The notes: generated by a model not told the origin, from the sequence alone. A DNA stretch of 64,000 bases from Cylindrotheca closterium (GCA_933822405.4 CAKOGP040001792.1:1-64000); one strand, 5' to 3'. Shown: positions 10,379 to 22,276, counted from the stretch's first letter. Translations and numbers: made by a program.

Positions 10379-11895
10379 AGACAGCTCTTCGAATCAATCC
10401 CATTTCGGCATCGTTGGGGTTCTGATGGGTCGATCTGAATATATTGAATATGGATGTGGACGGTAGCGATGAACATAGACCTTAACCCTCATAACGGTAA
10501 CAATCTGTACTCTAAATTCTTGCTTTATATATTGTGGCACTTATTGACATCCGGAAATCAATATGTGGAGAAGGAATTTTGGGGGATCTTGCTCTAACGG
10601 ACGAAGCTCAGACTTTGGATCTCACCAAAATCACGTCTTCTCGCTATAATATCAACTCAGGACGACAACAAGAATAGCAGCAGCAGCATCATCATGTTCT
10701 TGTTTCGGAACAGAATGTGACACCTACGCCTATCCATTCTTTGTTGTACGATAATACGATTTCAGCTCCTTGAAAATGTAAGCCAGCAATTCGATAGAGA
10801 TAGACTGACTCGATCATCATGATTGATGAAACGCCGTATTGAAGATGGGGCTCCAAAAGAAACGATTAGGTGAAGAAGTCTTGCTCCGTTTTTCGTATTT
10901 TCAATAAGCTGGTAACAGCTAGCTGTTGATTTATATAGAATTACAAGTCAGGAACATCCCAAAAATGCGTACGGCAAGAGCGACAAAGTCGACTGGATGT
11001 ATCCTATATCTCTCGCCAGACTGTTTTGAATCCCATTGTTTGGGACGATGAGTGTCTTTTGGGTTGTACATGTGCATCGTCGTGCCAACAAGAGAGAAAC
11101 CCTACTGCCTTTTTGCGTTTGATTGGGCATATGTGTCACAGCATGTGTATTGACCAATGCAGTCTAAAAGTGCAGTGGAGTCATCTCATCATCATCATGG
11201 TCGTCATTGGTATTTTGTCATGGTCGTCAAAAGAACACAATGTGTTTTTTTTTCAATCTTGTCTGCCTACTTCGGCTGAATGTTATGATCTGTTGGCTTA
11301 CAATATTTGTATAGAAAAAGATTATGAGATTCATGCATTGTGGATTATTGGTTCTTCGAAGTGACTCACTCATCATTGTGTTCCATTCCTCTCACAGAAT
11401 CCTCTGATTGAAGCGAACAATGTGCATTCATTCATATTCCATACATAGTGAATAAAATATGTAGTGAATCAAAGGAGATGGTGTCACTTGCTCGGATGCC
11501 CAGAGTGCAGCTTGTAAGAAAAAATACTCTGGGACTGCCTTCTTGCATCATAAGCTATGGTCATTCATTCTGCCATGACGTCATACTACACACGAAAAAC
11601 AACGCATACCGGTATGCATGTTTGGAATCAGCATTTCAACCTACTGTAACATACTCTGGCCCATGCCTTTTTTGAGCAAGATGGCAAAAGAGCAGCGAAG
11701 AAGGGTATCAACTATGATCTTCTCCTTTTTGGGACTGAGTCAGTTGAGTCGTGAGATTTTGCCACGTGTAGAAATACGTAGACCTGGTACTAGTTCTTCG
11801 TGGGAACGGTGACAACTTTATTGACATCGAATTTCCAAAACAATGAACAGAATCATCGCCTCATAAATTCTCATCAACATCAAAAGAATAGTATA
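10379..11895. other. Long intergenic region, no gene seen
   Basis: About 1.5 kb is AT-rich with only short frames, none with a domain or a credible splice partner. The last few hundred bases probably hold the promoter and 5-prime UTR of the plastid gene at 11896. Confidence 0.5.
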
Positions 11896-13218
11896 ATGAG
11901 ATCACCAAAAACCTCTACTGTGACGACAGCCATTGCTCTTCTAGCAGGTGCTAGTCAGCATGTACAAGCATTTACTCCCATCATGCCTCAAGTACAAAGA
12001 CGACAGCAGTCCCTTTCTTCAGGATTTCGACCACTCTCAATGCCTGATGCGAAACCCGTCGTTCTGATGGCCAACAATGATCAAGGAGAAGAAGTGGAGA
12101 TTGTCAGACAAGATGCTCACCGCGAGCCCTACAATCCCAAACCTGTTCTCCTCTCCTTCCTCGAGAACATGAACGACGACAAGGGTTCCAAAATGAAAAT
12201 GGCAACCGCTGCCATGGTTCTGGCCTTGTCATTCATGCCACTCGACGCGAATGCTGCCATGAGTGGAGGTCGTATGGGGGGTTCCTTTTCTTCCTCGCCA
12301 TCTCGACCAAGCATGAGCAGAAGCGCTCCGTCTTCCTACAGCCGAGGGTATTCAAGAGGTTACACAGGAGGATATTATTCTCGACCAAGTACGACCATTA
12401 TCACACCAGGTTTTGGCTACAATCCTTTCTACAGTCCGGTGATGCCATATTATGGAAGTCCTGGGGTTATAGGCTATTCTCGTGGCCCAAATTTCTTTGA
12501 TATCGCCTTCTTTGGAGCCTTTCTCTTTATAGCAACAAACGCTATCAGTAAGGCAGGCAATACCTTAACTGGCGGCGGTGCGACTTCAACATTTTCTGAC
12601 GTCTTTGACTCGGCCACCTCATCCGTACTGGGACCTGGTTCCTCGGTGGTACAACTTAGTGTAGCACTGGAGGTTCCAAACCGCGACGACAAGAATTCCA
12701 TTCTGGGTGTGCTGGACCGATTGGCCCAAAGCTCCAAGACCGATAGTCGAATTGGCATTCAGAACCTTACCAGTCAGGTTGCCTTGGAGCTGCTGCGCCG
12801 TCGTACTTCCATCTCATCGGCCAGCTCCTCTTACAAGCATTACCGAGATGGGCAAAAGGCTAGCAGAGACTTTCAGTCCAAGTCGGTCCAAGAACGTAGC
12901 AAATTCGAGAGGGAATCTGTTAGCAAATTTGGAGGTGTCGACTACAGTCTATCTTCCAAGAGTAGTGGTAGTGGAGTTGACGGTAAAGCGACCATGGCGG
13001 TAGTCACGCTGATTCTAAACATTGACGGAGATTCTACCAAGATTCCCAAGATCAATTCGCTTTCAGATGTGGAGGAAGCGCTACGTAAGATTGCTTCCGA
13101 TGCAAAGGTTGACAACTGTTTGCAGAGTGCTGAGATTTTGTGGACACCAGAAGATAGAAGTGAATCGTTGTCGCTAGGTGATGTTGTCGCCGACTATCCA
13201 GAGCTTCGATCAGTCTAA
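11896..13218 (+). CDS. Plastid DUF1517 protein, FLAP1-like
   Basis: The chosen start at 11896 gives 440 residues. The frame is open 96 bases further upstream, but only this start exposes the signal peptide. Residues about 5-22 are a signal peptide followed by QAFTP, an Ala-Phe plastid import motif. A second hydrophobic stretch ending MPLDANA (residues about 95-115) could direct thylakoid insertion. Then comes the DUF1517 hallmark: a Gly/Ser/Arg/Tyr-rich stretch beginning AAMSGGRMGGSF, a membrane segment (FFDIAFFGAFLFIATNAI) and a conserved C-terminal domain ending in WTPEDRSESLS. Plant and cyanobacterial relatives include FLAP1, which tunes non-photochemical quenching under fluctuating light. 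The same role here is inference. Confidence 0.75.
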   Translation: MRSPKTSTVTTAIALLAGASQHVQAFTPIMPQVQRRQQSLSSGFRPLSMPDAKPVVLMANNDQGEEVEIVRQDAHREPYNPKPVLLSFLENMNDDKGSKMKMATAAMVLALSFMPLDANAAMSGGRMGGSFSSSPSRPSMSRSAPSSYSRGYSRGYTGGYYSRPSTTIITPGFGYNPFYSPVMPYYGSPGVIGYSRGPNFFDIAFFGAFLFIATNAISKAGNTLTGGGATSTFSDVFDSATSSVLGPGSSVVQLSVALEVPNRDDKNSILGVLDRLAQSSKTDSRIGIQNLTSQVALELLRRRTSISSASSSYKHYRDGQKASRDFQSKSVQERSKFERESVSKFGGVDYSLSSKSSGSGVDGKATMAVVTLILNIDGDSTKIPKINSLSDVEEALRKIASDAKVDNCLQSAEILWTPEDRSESLSLGDVVADYPELRSV

Positions 13219-13351
13219 GAATACTTCGGAAACTCCTCTATTCGACAGGCCTATGCAAATCCTAAGCTAGTTATAACGTGAATTTTCAAATGCATATAAG
13301 ACTGTCTAGTGACGGACGAATAGTCAACCATGTTGTTAGACAATGATACAA

Positions 13352-15517
13352 TCAAAGCGGAGAAAAGCAAAGATTGGAAGTGGACTGTGATCGAGGATCA
13401 TCATCATCAAGAACAACATCCTGTACTTTCAAGTTTCGGAAGGATAATCGACCGGGACTGAGGCTGAACTGCGCTACAGGTGATTTCTTCCTAGGTGAAC
13501 GATTATTCTTTCCTCGTCCAAATGCTGGTGAACCAGCAAGTTCCCGTTCTTTGTTCCTTTGCTTACTTTCTTTCAGCTTCAACTTTAATAGTGAATCTTG
13601 CAAGAAATCAACAGTCTCGTCTTTTCGTTTCATAGCCTTTGCATGCTCTTTCTTAGCCGTTTGTAACTCAACATCCAGTTTCTTCTTTTCGTCCTTGGTT
13701 TGTTGAAGCTCCCCTTGGAGATTGTTGATGTACCTCTTGTCTTGCCCTCGCTGTTCCTGAACAGCAAATAATTTCATGGTCAGGTCTTCGATCTCTTCAT
13801 CTTGAGCTTTTACTTTTTTTTGTAGGCCTTTAACATCGTGACCAGAAGTATCAGTGTGAGACGTTTTTGGTGAATCCCTTTGCATTTGCATGGTACTATT
13901 GGCTACTCGAATGCTGTTGATCTTCTGCTGCAGTCTCTCGATGAATATGTCTTTTTCTTTCAAGAGAAGGTCCATTTCGTGCTTCTCGTCCTCGTGATCT
14001 TTCTTAAGTATTTCAACTTTAACTTTGGTGTCGTTCACGCTCTCGAGAGCTGCTAATCCAAGCTCATGCTCTCGCAGTTTCATCGCCATCTGGCCATTCA
14101 GATCTATTTCCTCGTTGAGCTGGACTTGGATTTTCTCATTTGTCTTGGTTAATTTCTCCACCTTCTTCTTGAGCGCTTCAACTTGTCGATGCAAATACAT
14201 GGTTGCAATAGATGAGCGATCTTCTAAGCCATCTAGATCATTCATAATTGACTGCCGTAATTTCTGGTGCGGAGAAAGTGCAGCCGGCGACTCTGAGCCG
14301 ATGAGAACTTCCTTTACCGGTCTTCCCTTTCTGGGACGCGGAACTCGCTTCTTTCGCCCGATGCGCCCCTCGGAGTCGTACCCACAGTCTTGGTTTCGTT
14401 CACTAAGCCCAGGGGAAGCGTCGGTGCTCATGTCTTTGGTGGAAATGGTAGAAACGTCATGGATCAAGCTGTCGTTAGCTGACTTGGAACGTCCGGGCCG
14501 TTTGGTGCGTTTCTTTTCGACGGGAGATGCTAGATCGAGTCCTGAAACCTGTAGCTTTGACTTGATATTTCTCTTTTTCGGTCGAGGAGTGGTCAAAGAC
14601 TCTTGTCGGACTTTCTGTTGCACCCTTTGCTCGAATGACAAAGGTATTCCATAATGGTCGTTCTGGGAATCGGTCGAAAGTCGTTTGTCCATTCCACTTT
14701 TGCTCTTCTCTTTGTTCATATTCCTTTCACGCCTCTCTGGATCACCTAAAGTATATTCTTTCGAAAGTCTAGCGGGGGATTTGGAACTCCTTTTCCTTTG
14801 ACGTCTCTCTGGATCAGATAAAGCATGTTCTTTCGAAAGCCGAGCAGGTGATTTGGAAACTCGTCTAGGATCTTTTCCACTTTTGATGGCATGATTCGAT
14901 TCAGCAACGAGGTCACTGACGTCATTGCTCTCTCTAGCCTTCAGACGGGCTCTTAACCGTTTCTTCTTTCCCTCGCTACGTGGTGTGTTAGAAGGAATTG
15001 AACGCTCGATATCTTCAAGGTTTTGGATTTGACGCAAGTCATCAACATCATCATTCTCGAAATCATCGTCCTCCAACCTTTTTTTCGAAGTAGACCGTCT
15101 GATAGTCTGAAGAAGTGATCTGACCCTTCGTCTCCCCCTACCACGGGGGGTCTCGGCGACATTGTACTCCGATTCACCGTGGGCACTTTGAATAAAGTTC
15201 AAGTCATCAAAATCATCATTTCCTTCCCTTTCGCCAAGATCATCCATCAGATTCCCTGTGGAGCTCGCTTTTTTCAATGACGAAAGGAGTGACCCCCTTC
15301 GTCGTGCGTTGCGAGCTGGTTGGGCTTCCTCGTGAGCTTGTTGGAAGAAGATCAAGTCAGCATCACTGCCAGCACTATCACTGGCATCCAGCTCCTCGAC
15401 AGGAGCATCGACATCATCCATCAGCTTCCCTGTAGAATTCGTTTTTTTAAACGTCGATAGAAGTGACTTGTTCCTTCGCCCTCCACGGAGTGTCTCAGCC
15501 GTACCGGTATTGTACAT
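13352..15517 (-). CDS. Coiled-coil protein with N-terminal repeats
   Basis: A single open frame of 721 residues. The first 150 residues hold three related units built on R-R-x-x-SLL-x-x-(L/F/I)-K/R-K/R-x-x-S-T-x-x-x-x-x-DD (RRNKSLLSTFKKTNSTGKLM, RRGSLLSSLKKASSTGNLMD, RRRVRSLLQTIRRSTSKKRL), each followed by an acidic patch. A second pair of repeats, SKSPARLSKEHALSDPER and SKSPARLSKEYTLGDPER, follows at about 220-265. Residues about 410-640 are a long heptad-type coiled coil. The C-terminus is basic. No enzymatic domain is recognised. A cytoskeletal or scaffold role is possible but unproven. Confidence 0.7.
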   Translation of the reverse strand: MYNTGTAETLRGGRRNKSLLSTFKKTNSTGKLMDDVDAPVEELDASDSAGSDADLIFFQQAHEEAQPARNARRRGSLLSSLKKASSTGNLMDDLGEREGNDDFDDLNFIQSAHGESEYNVAETPRGRGRRRVRSLLQTIRRSTSKKRLEDDDFENDDVDDLRQIQNLEDIERSIPSNTPRSEGKKKRLRARLKARESNDVSDLVAESNHAIKSGKDPRRVSKSPARLSKEHALSDPERRQRKRSSKSPARLSKEYTLGDPERRERNMNKEKSKSGMDKRLSTDSQNDHYGIPLSFEQRVQQKVRQESLTTPRPKKRNIKSKLQVSGLDLASPVEKKRTKRPGRSKSANDSLIHDVSTISTKDMSTDASPGLSERNQDCGYDSEGRIGRKKRVPRPRKGRPVKEVLIGSESPAALSPHQKLRQSIMNDLDGLEDRSSIATMYLHRQVEALKKKVEKLTKTNEKIQVQLNEEIDLNGQMAMKLREHELGLAALESVNDTKVKVEILKKDHEDEKHEMDLLLKEKDIFIERLQQKINSIRVANSTMQMQRDSPKTSHTDTSGHDVKGLQKKVKAQDEEIEDLTMKLFAVQEQRGQDKRYINNLQGELQQTKDEKKKLDVELQTAKKEHAKAMKRKDETVDFLQDSLLKLKLKESKQRNKERELAGSPAFGRGKNNRSPRKKSPVAQFSLSPGRLSFRNLKVQDVVLDDDDPRSQSTSNLCFSPL

Positions 15518-15924
15518 GTCTTGTATATTAAACTTCGGTTGGATACTGCACAGTTTGGTTTGGAAACATCAGTATTACTTCGAATGACTTTTGCCATGGT
15601 CAGTTGTCGGCGATTCATTTCCGGGGAAATATCATTATAGTTTATTCCGTTCTTTTTGGCCAATGAAATCCCTGAAAGTCCAAATTTCAGGTTATTTCTC
15701 AAAAAGAATAGACACTTTCATAGTTTATCCGATACATTGTGCCGAGAATCATGATTGGGCCTTCGACGAGAGATTGCTGTGAAAATGAGAGCTCGCAGCA
15801 GCTGGCTGTATCAAGTCAAAGTGTGGAGGCGCGAAGACACACTGCCACCGCAACGGTAGTTACAACTAAAGTAATAATAATAAGATACATCCTCTATGAA
15901 CTTACGAAAGGGCTACCCTTCCTT
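15518..15924. other. Intergenic, no gene seen
   Basis: This lies between the 5-prime end of the coiled-coil gene and the 3-prime end of the symporter gene, both on the minus strand. Short frames only. Confidence 0.5.
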
Positions 15925-18342
15925 TTAATCGGCCTTGTTTTCGATTGCCTGTTCCATCGGCAACGATTTGCCATCAGCACCGTTACGAGAGTCACCGCTG
16001 CTATCGTCAATCTCCTTCGTTGATTGAGCATTGAATTTGATGCTGTTGTCTCCGCCGATCAAACGCTCTTTTTCAGCAAAGCTAGGTTGCGGCACGTCAT
16101 CAAAAATCTCCCAATCTTCCTTCTCGGGTCCAAATTTGGTGGGCATGCGGACGATTTCAATCAACAAGAAAAAAGATGGAATCACAGAGAACAAGATCGA
16201 CTTCCATGCAAACCATGGAATACCAAATACTCTTGTTGGCTCATACGCAAATGTTCCATCCTCAAGGATTGGTGGCTCTTTCTGTGGTACCAACGGGGTC
16301 GCCAGTGACATTGAAATTAACATGAAAGTTACCCAGTATGGATTTGTAGCGACCTCATGTGTTCCAGACATGTATTTCTTCAGAACTCTCCACGACATGG
16401 GCTTGTCGCCAAAGTGTGCCAACGAAGGAACATCCCAGGATGGTCGGTTTGGAAACAGTAATCTTGGTTCCTTCTTGCCCTCATCGCTTTCGGATCCGTC
16501 AGTCGTTGGGTCAGTTGTCAACGAATTTGTATTAGTATTGGATGATTCTTCCGGTTCCAAGGCGCGGTCACCAGTCTTGTTGGGATACAACAAAACTCTG
16601 GTCGATTCTCCAATGAGAACAATGGCCAAGTTGATTCCCAAGCCGGAAACACCATTGTTGATAGGTAGTCGATCTGGATTGTCTCTCATGTAGTACTCAT
16701 AGAAAAGAACCACCCAAAGTCCTCCAACCCAAGCTCCAGTAGCAATGGGCCACGGATGAAACTCATGTTTGGAGTACAGTCCAATGAACCAAGCAGGAAC
16801 GGTTTGAAGGGTCATGGAGAGCTGCAGCTCAATGATGGAAAAGGTAGTTCCCTCCCAATGCAAACCAAAAGCTAAGGAAGCAGCTGTGATGACAAAGGAA
16901 CAAGCTCTTCCAAACCAGGTCACACTACGGTCACTGGAGAGCCTTTCGTTGTTGCGAACCCACGGCATAACCATCTCGTTCATGGCCAACTGAGAAGCAG
17001 CAATGATGAGCGAGTCAATAGTACTCATGACAGCAGCCAAGAAAGCTGTCACAACGACTACTGCGGTCACTTTAGGGAAACCACCAAGATCCTGCAGTAT
17101 TTGAAGGCGGAGCGCAAAGCAAACAAAAGCGGGTGAGAGGCGACGACGCCCAGACTAACAACAACCACGTCCCATACGTACCATGAGATTTTCCATCATA
17201 GAATTGAAAGGACTGGGTGGGTAAAAGCCGGGTCCAAAGACCTTCACGGCCATGATTCCCACAAAAATTCCGACCATGATGGCCATCCATACTCCACACA
17301 CCAAAACGCCATAAGCCAACTTCAACGATCCAATGTCCCTAGCCGCATATGTTCTTTGGATGAGGGGAGGCAAGCCGAAGAAAGCAATATTGATAATCGT
17401 AAACTGCCAGAATTGCCATTGGTCGAATTTACTCGGTGTTTGGAAAAAGTCAGGTCGAGGAAACGTGCTCAAGTCGATATCTTCATAGCCTCCGTAATTC
17501 ATGTAGATTGCAATGGGAACACAAAGGTAGGAGACGAAGATGACAAATCCCTGAATGGTATCCGTCATGGCGACACTATTGAGACCTCCAGCCCACTCGA
17601 AGAGAAGGATGACCCCTACGATAATTATAGATGGCCACTGGTTGTCTGGTTCCAATCCAAATACAGGGTTGAAGGCAAGCTTGATTGCCACAATCTGACC
17701 TGCCAAGAAAATCCCTGTGGGAACTACTTGCAGAAGCATAATGGACGCCCGGCAATATTGCGATTGGAAACGATCAGTGATAAAGTCGACGGAACTCTGA
17801 TGATTGCGAACTTCACTGGCACGGCGCAATCGTAGACCAGTGGCAAAGTATCCCGAAATGATCCCCACCACCGAAACAATCCAAGTGAGACTGAAAAAGC
17901 CACGGTAGAATGATTCACTGGGAGCACCAATAATCGAAAATCCGTTGAAGAGAGACGCAAACACTGTTGCTGCCGTCATGATGGGACCAAAGGATCTTCC
18001 ACCAAGGTAATGCGCAGTCATTTCATCTTGGTGGGCTGCCTTGAGTGCTTTTTCACGTTTGTACGCCCATACTCCAATTCCAACTAGAATGACAGAGTAA
18101 CCACTAAAGGTGGCGATGACTGATGTGACGTGATCCTCAGCAGGCATGATGTTTGTACTGGAGCTAGCTAGCCTTTTGCTCTTTCTTTGGAGTAATCGTC
18201 GATTGTGTGCTTTTGTCGGAAAGGAAAGTGCCGGTTTTTTGAGCTCTCCCGCAAGACGAACTTCAACCATTGATTTGCGAAGTGCGTGGTCCCGTCGTTT
18301 CTCATATTGGAAATGACTGTTTTTGTATATATTAGTCGGCAT
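15925..18342 (-). CDS. Sodium:solute symporter (SSS family)
   Basis: Exons 17182-18342 and 15925-17091 join over a 90-bp GTACGT...CTGCAG intron in phase 0, giving 775 residues from the first ATG. An ATG at 18147 (MPAEDHVTSV) would start just before the first membrane helix and match family length better. SSS features include YLGGRSFGPIMTAATVFASLF, FNGFSIIGAPSESFYRGF, EWAGGLNSVAMTDTIQGFVI (sodium-site region) and FLAAVMSTIDSLIIAASQL, a strong TM8 sodium-motif match. About 13 membrane helices are visible, with a long hydrophilic loop near residues 555-610. The substrate is not readable; proline, urea and monocarboxylate carriers all belong here. Confidence 0.85.
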
Positions 18343-18589
18343 AATATTGACGCGAGCCTAATTACTTTGATCTATTCTAATTGCCAATGACCACAGTAGT
18401 AAAATCGACCGTTGTCGAATTTAATGTTTTGCGAAACATAAGTGTTAGGAGGGGACTGTTCGACAATCGAATACGGTACAAAACCTGTAGGTGCGGAGGT
18501 AGTGCGAAAATGGCGAAAAGGTGTTTCAACAATCGGTATTTAAGTCGAGTCCCCTCCTCTTAAGCTGTTATTATTTATGATACACGCAT
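18343..18589. other. Intergenic, upstream of symporter
   Basis: No gene seen. Probably the promoter of the symporter gene. Confidence 0.4.
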
Positions 18590-18930
18590 CGTGTAAGACC
18601 ACTATTTATCTTCTATCGGCGCTTCGAGTCCCAGAAAAATAGGGTTTGTTTCGTTGTTCTTTCGCTTTTATTATATTATATAATACAAAATGTTGGGAGA
18701 ACTAGCTAGAGTTCAGCCAATTGATCCACGTTTTCTGATGCCAAAGACACACTGTTTCGATCATTGAATACTCGTTTCTGACGACGCAATTCGAAACTAA
18801 TCTGGCTGGCAAGACAAAACCACGCAAACGAACCCAAATCATGCATGGTGGCATTCCTTCAGAAGCAGCAGCTGAACTGGAATCGTTCGACAATCTAATA
18901 AACAAATGGGAGCGCCTCAAATGCAGAAGT
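18590..18930 (-). pseudogene. Degenerate copy of the protease gene 3-prime end
   Basis: Two blocks match the end of the protease gene and its downstream flank in the same order. 18592-18650 (ending CCAGAAAAATAGGGTTT) matches 19040-19098, and 18797-18885 matches 19348-19430. The latter is the terminal protease coding sequence; the copy still shows PPCMIWVRL where the parent has SPCMSWVLH. Identity is roughly 75% with small gaps. No catalytic-domain sequence is present, so this is a fragment produced by tandem duplication of the 3-prime end. Confidence 0.65.
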
Positions 18931-19356
18931 TCGATCAGAAAGGTGTTTCTTTAAAGCAGAATCCTCTCTTGCATCTGCTCGATTGGCAGACAAGCCCACT
19001 CTGCTCAAATGTTGTTACTTAAAATTTCGTCTTTTAGGCGTGAGATCACTATTTAGTTTTTATTGCCGCTACAAGCAGGGGCCAGAAAAATAGGGTTCGA
19101 CTGGGCTTTTGTAGATTTGCTGTTGGGACTCCTCTTAATTGAGAATTCTCTACCGTATACAGGTATGTAATGATGAGTCAGTCAATCAAAAAAATCCATC
19201 GAAACACACGAAGCGTCTTTTTTCTCTGTATTGCTGCTCGCGGATACCAAAGACAAAGATGTTTCTCCAATAATCTTGGTTTCTGCCAAACCCATACGGC
19301 AGAGTACTGTATGAGACGCTACCGGTATTGTAGTCTGCAGTACATATATTCGAAAC
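18931..19356. other. 3-prime flank of the protease gene
   Basis: This holds the second copy of the downstream repeat block (19040-19098). No gene is seen. Confidence 0.5.
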
Positions 19357-21933
19357 TCATCTGGTTGGTTGCCAAAAGACAACCACGCAAACGATGGCAA
19401 CATGTAGTACCCAACTCATACATGGTGATGTTCCTGCGGCGGCGGCAGCAGCAGCAGGTCTGCCATCCAACGAGGTGTTGTTTGGGGTAGATGAATCCGG
19501 GGACAATGTCGGCAGTGCTGCTGATGGAGAGGCTGAAGGTTCATGTTCGGAATGTCCATAGACACGAATCTCCCACCGTACCAGTTTATCTCGAAAGGTG
19601 TCTGGATTTTGCATCTTGGTTCCGCCTCCAGCGATACAGCATGCATCCCATACTCTTCGACCTTGGTTATCTTTGAGGTCATACAGAGAGTAACTGCTGG
19701 ACAACCTTCCATTCCGACACACCCTGTCACTCTGTGCATCGGCACATGTCGCATTCGAAGCGACTTGATCGACGCAGCCAGATCCACCCGAAGCACTACT
19801 AGTAGTACCACCTCCACAGATGCAGCATCCACCCACAACGTCGTCGTCCACAAAGAGATTTCTCAACCAGTCCCTTTCCTCGAGATCATAAAGATCTGGA
19901 AACACTTCGACCAATGCACAATCGTATATATAGTCCGAATCTTGGACTTGCCAGTCACCCATATCGACGCAGGAACTGACATCTCCTGCCACCAAATCCG
20001 CAATCGATAAAGACCAGGTTCCTTCGGCCGCTTCGCCCCATGATCGGATCGTTCGAAGTATCCATGGTTTGTCGGGTGCTCCTTGTCCGTTTTCAGGACG
20101 AGATCCTGGTGTAAGCTCAGAGACGGTACCCTTTGGAGATGTAAGACTGATCTTTAAATGACCTCGTGAGAGGTGCTCTAGATACACCAAGACTTCTACA
20201 TTTTCCACAAAGATGTCATGCTCGCCTGGCTCAATACTAAGCTGAGCGATTGCTGGATCATTCTGGTCATCACCAATCGCCAAGTTGAGAGTGGGCGATT
20301 CTTTGGCAATGACAACTTCCGTCCCATATGGCTCCCACTCTTTGGCAGCAGTTACTGCCGCTAGAGCGTCTACAATCCCAAACCCATATAAATTGGAATG
20401 TACCAAGCCAACATCATTGACCACTTGAGTCTTGTCCTCGTATATCGTGTGGGTGACGGCCTTTGATGTAACTGCCAAAATGCCTTGGACATCCCGCCAC
20501 GACAAGTCCGAATTGACTTCTAGCATCAACGCAATCACTCCGGATACGATCGGACTCGCATAGCTGGTTCCAGATCCTGTCCTTTGACAGCCTCCACCAG
20601 CACGGGCAGTGACCATGGTCAAGGGATCGTCGCGATCCCCAACGGGGGCGACCACAAACAAAGAAGCGCCAGGAGTCGAATACTGAGTGTGCAAGCCATC
20701 TTTTCCCACCGATCCAACGTAAATGATAAATCGTGATTGCCACCTCCCCGCAAAGTTTGTATCGGAACCAAAGGCAATGTGATTTCCCGACGAAAAGACA
20801 TAGACTATTCCTTTTCCGTTTCGTCCTTCTTTGGCACCCTTTTCCAAAGAATCCACCACTCGCTCTTCTTCACTAAAAAATGTACACTCCCCGCCTCTTG
20901 TAAGACCATCTAGATGCTTGATACAGGTGTCCTTGTCCAATTCGAAATATAGAGCACAATGAAAGTGAATGGCGCGAGCACAATTGTTGGAAATAGAGTT
21001 GGAAGGAAAGGTGCACATGTCACAGGGATGATCAAAGGATAGCTCCTCTCCCAGGTATATATATTCCCGAGGTCTGTCACGAAATGGACATGTATCGACA
21101 GTTGCAAACTCGTCTTTGATTGAAAATGTTCCTGCCGCAATGCAAGGAATACTCCCGTACGAGTTTTGGGAAATGTCCATTTGATCTACTTTGTAGGCAA
21201 GCCAGGTTCCGTCATTGGCCGAATCATCCACGGTTGGAGTCGTGGTGGCCACACAGGAGCTCAAGGTGACATTGGGAGCAATTCCAACCGAGCAATTGCC
21301 ATTGTTTCCAGCACCGCCCAAAATGGAGGCGATCATGGTTCCATGTTGATAATACTCTTGGTCTTGTCGATCATAGGGTGCTTCGTATAAATCACAGGAA
21401 GCATCCTTGTCGAAACGACCATTGAATTCGTTGTGACTTGTATCAATGCCTATCATAAAAAAGAAAGTTCAAAATCGATTTTCGCGGATCAGTCCATTTT
21501 TGTTAGTAAAAAGCATTAGATTGATTCCATCACTGCCACAATGGCCACACGACACTTGCTTTCACAAAAAAAACAATAAAAAAGATCTCAACTCACCTTG
21601 ATCATTGATTCGTATCCGAATTCCACTTCCAAAAATGCCTTGCTCCCATACAGGATTGATATTGATCATTTCAAATATCCAAGCTTGATCTGATATTTCA
21701 GGATCACTTTACATATAGTAAGTAGTTGTGGATGTGGAATTAGGCGTGTCAGAAGAATAAGGAGGAATGAATCGATCGTATAGTGTCAATTGTTGTTTGT
21801 CCAACAGGAACGGTTTTTATTGTTGTGGCGTGCACTATATATATACTCACTTGAAAACATCGGCGGCAAAAGCTGCATCAAGAAAGCTGCAAGATAGTGC
21901 TACAAGCAAGAGACAAGGCTGCAGCATCATCAT
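19357..21933 (-). CDS. Kexin-like subtilase with P-domain
   Basis: Three exons, complement of 19357-21449, 21597-21706 and 21851-21933, give 761 residues; the introns (147 and 144 bp) have GT-AG ends. Residues 1-23 are a signal peptide (MMMLQPC...DAAFA). The S8 triad reads NDQGID with Asp63, HGTMIA with His100 and GTSYASP with Ser near 359; SSGNH carries the oxyanion Asn. A P-domain (about residues 430-560) begins with LNLAIGDDQ and includes HLSRGHLKISLTSPKGT and GTWSLSIAD. Kexin/furin-type S8B proteases have this layout. A Cys-rich tail with two CCI-C/A-GGGT units follows, then a hydrophobic end. The mature domain starts right after the signal peptide, so the usual propeptide appears missing. 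Confidence 0.85.
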
Positions 21934-22276
21934 CTCTTTCTCTCTCTCTCTTATATCTCTATATTTAGAGTTGCGGTTGTTGCGGTTTGTGGTTGCCAAT
22001 CTGAAATCTATTTTATGACAAATCGTTGTACAATAATTTTTGCCCGCGCAATAATAGGTAAAATATTTCAGGTCGATCGTGCGAATTTGTCAACTGTTCG
22101 GAGTTATTGACCCGGCCATTAAATAAGACAGTGCTTTTAGAACTATATTAGTCCCTGAACACGTCACGTCGTCTTCCAAAAAAGTGTCACACATACAATG
22201 CAACGACAAATGAATGAAGAAGGCAATGACAACTTGACAACGCATTTACCATCCTCAATAAAAGAAAAACATTCCA
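21934..22276. other. Divergent intergenic region
   Basis: This lies between the protease start and the INSIG-domain gene start. It includes a CT-rich tract around 21935-21960. No gene is seen. Confidence 0.5.

Noticed and set aside
11026..11364. 112-codon plus-strand frame in the long intergenic region
   Set aside because: Odd composition, no domain, no splice partner and AT-rich surroundings; most likely chance.
13374..13706. Plus-strand frames opposite the coiled-coil gene (also 14025-14654)
   Set aside because: Antisense shadows caused by the biased codon composition of the coiled-coil gene.
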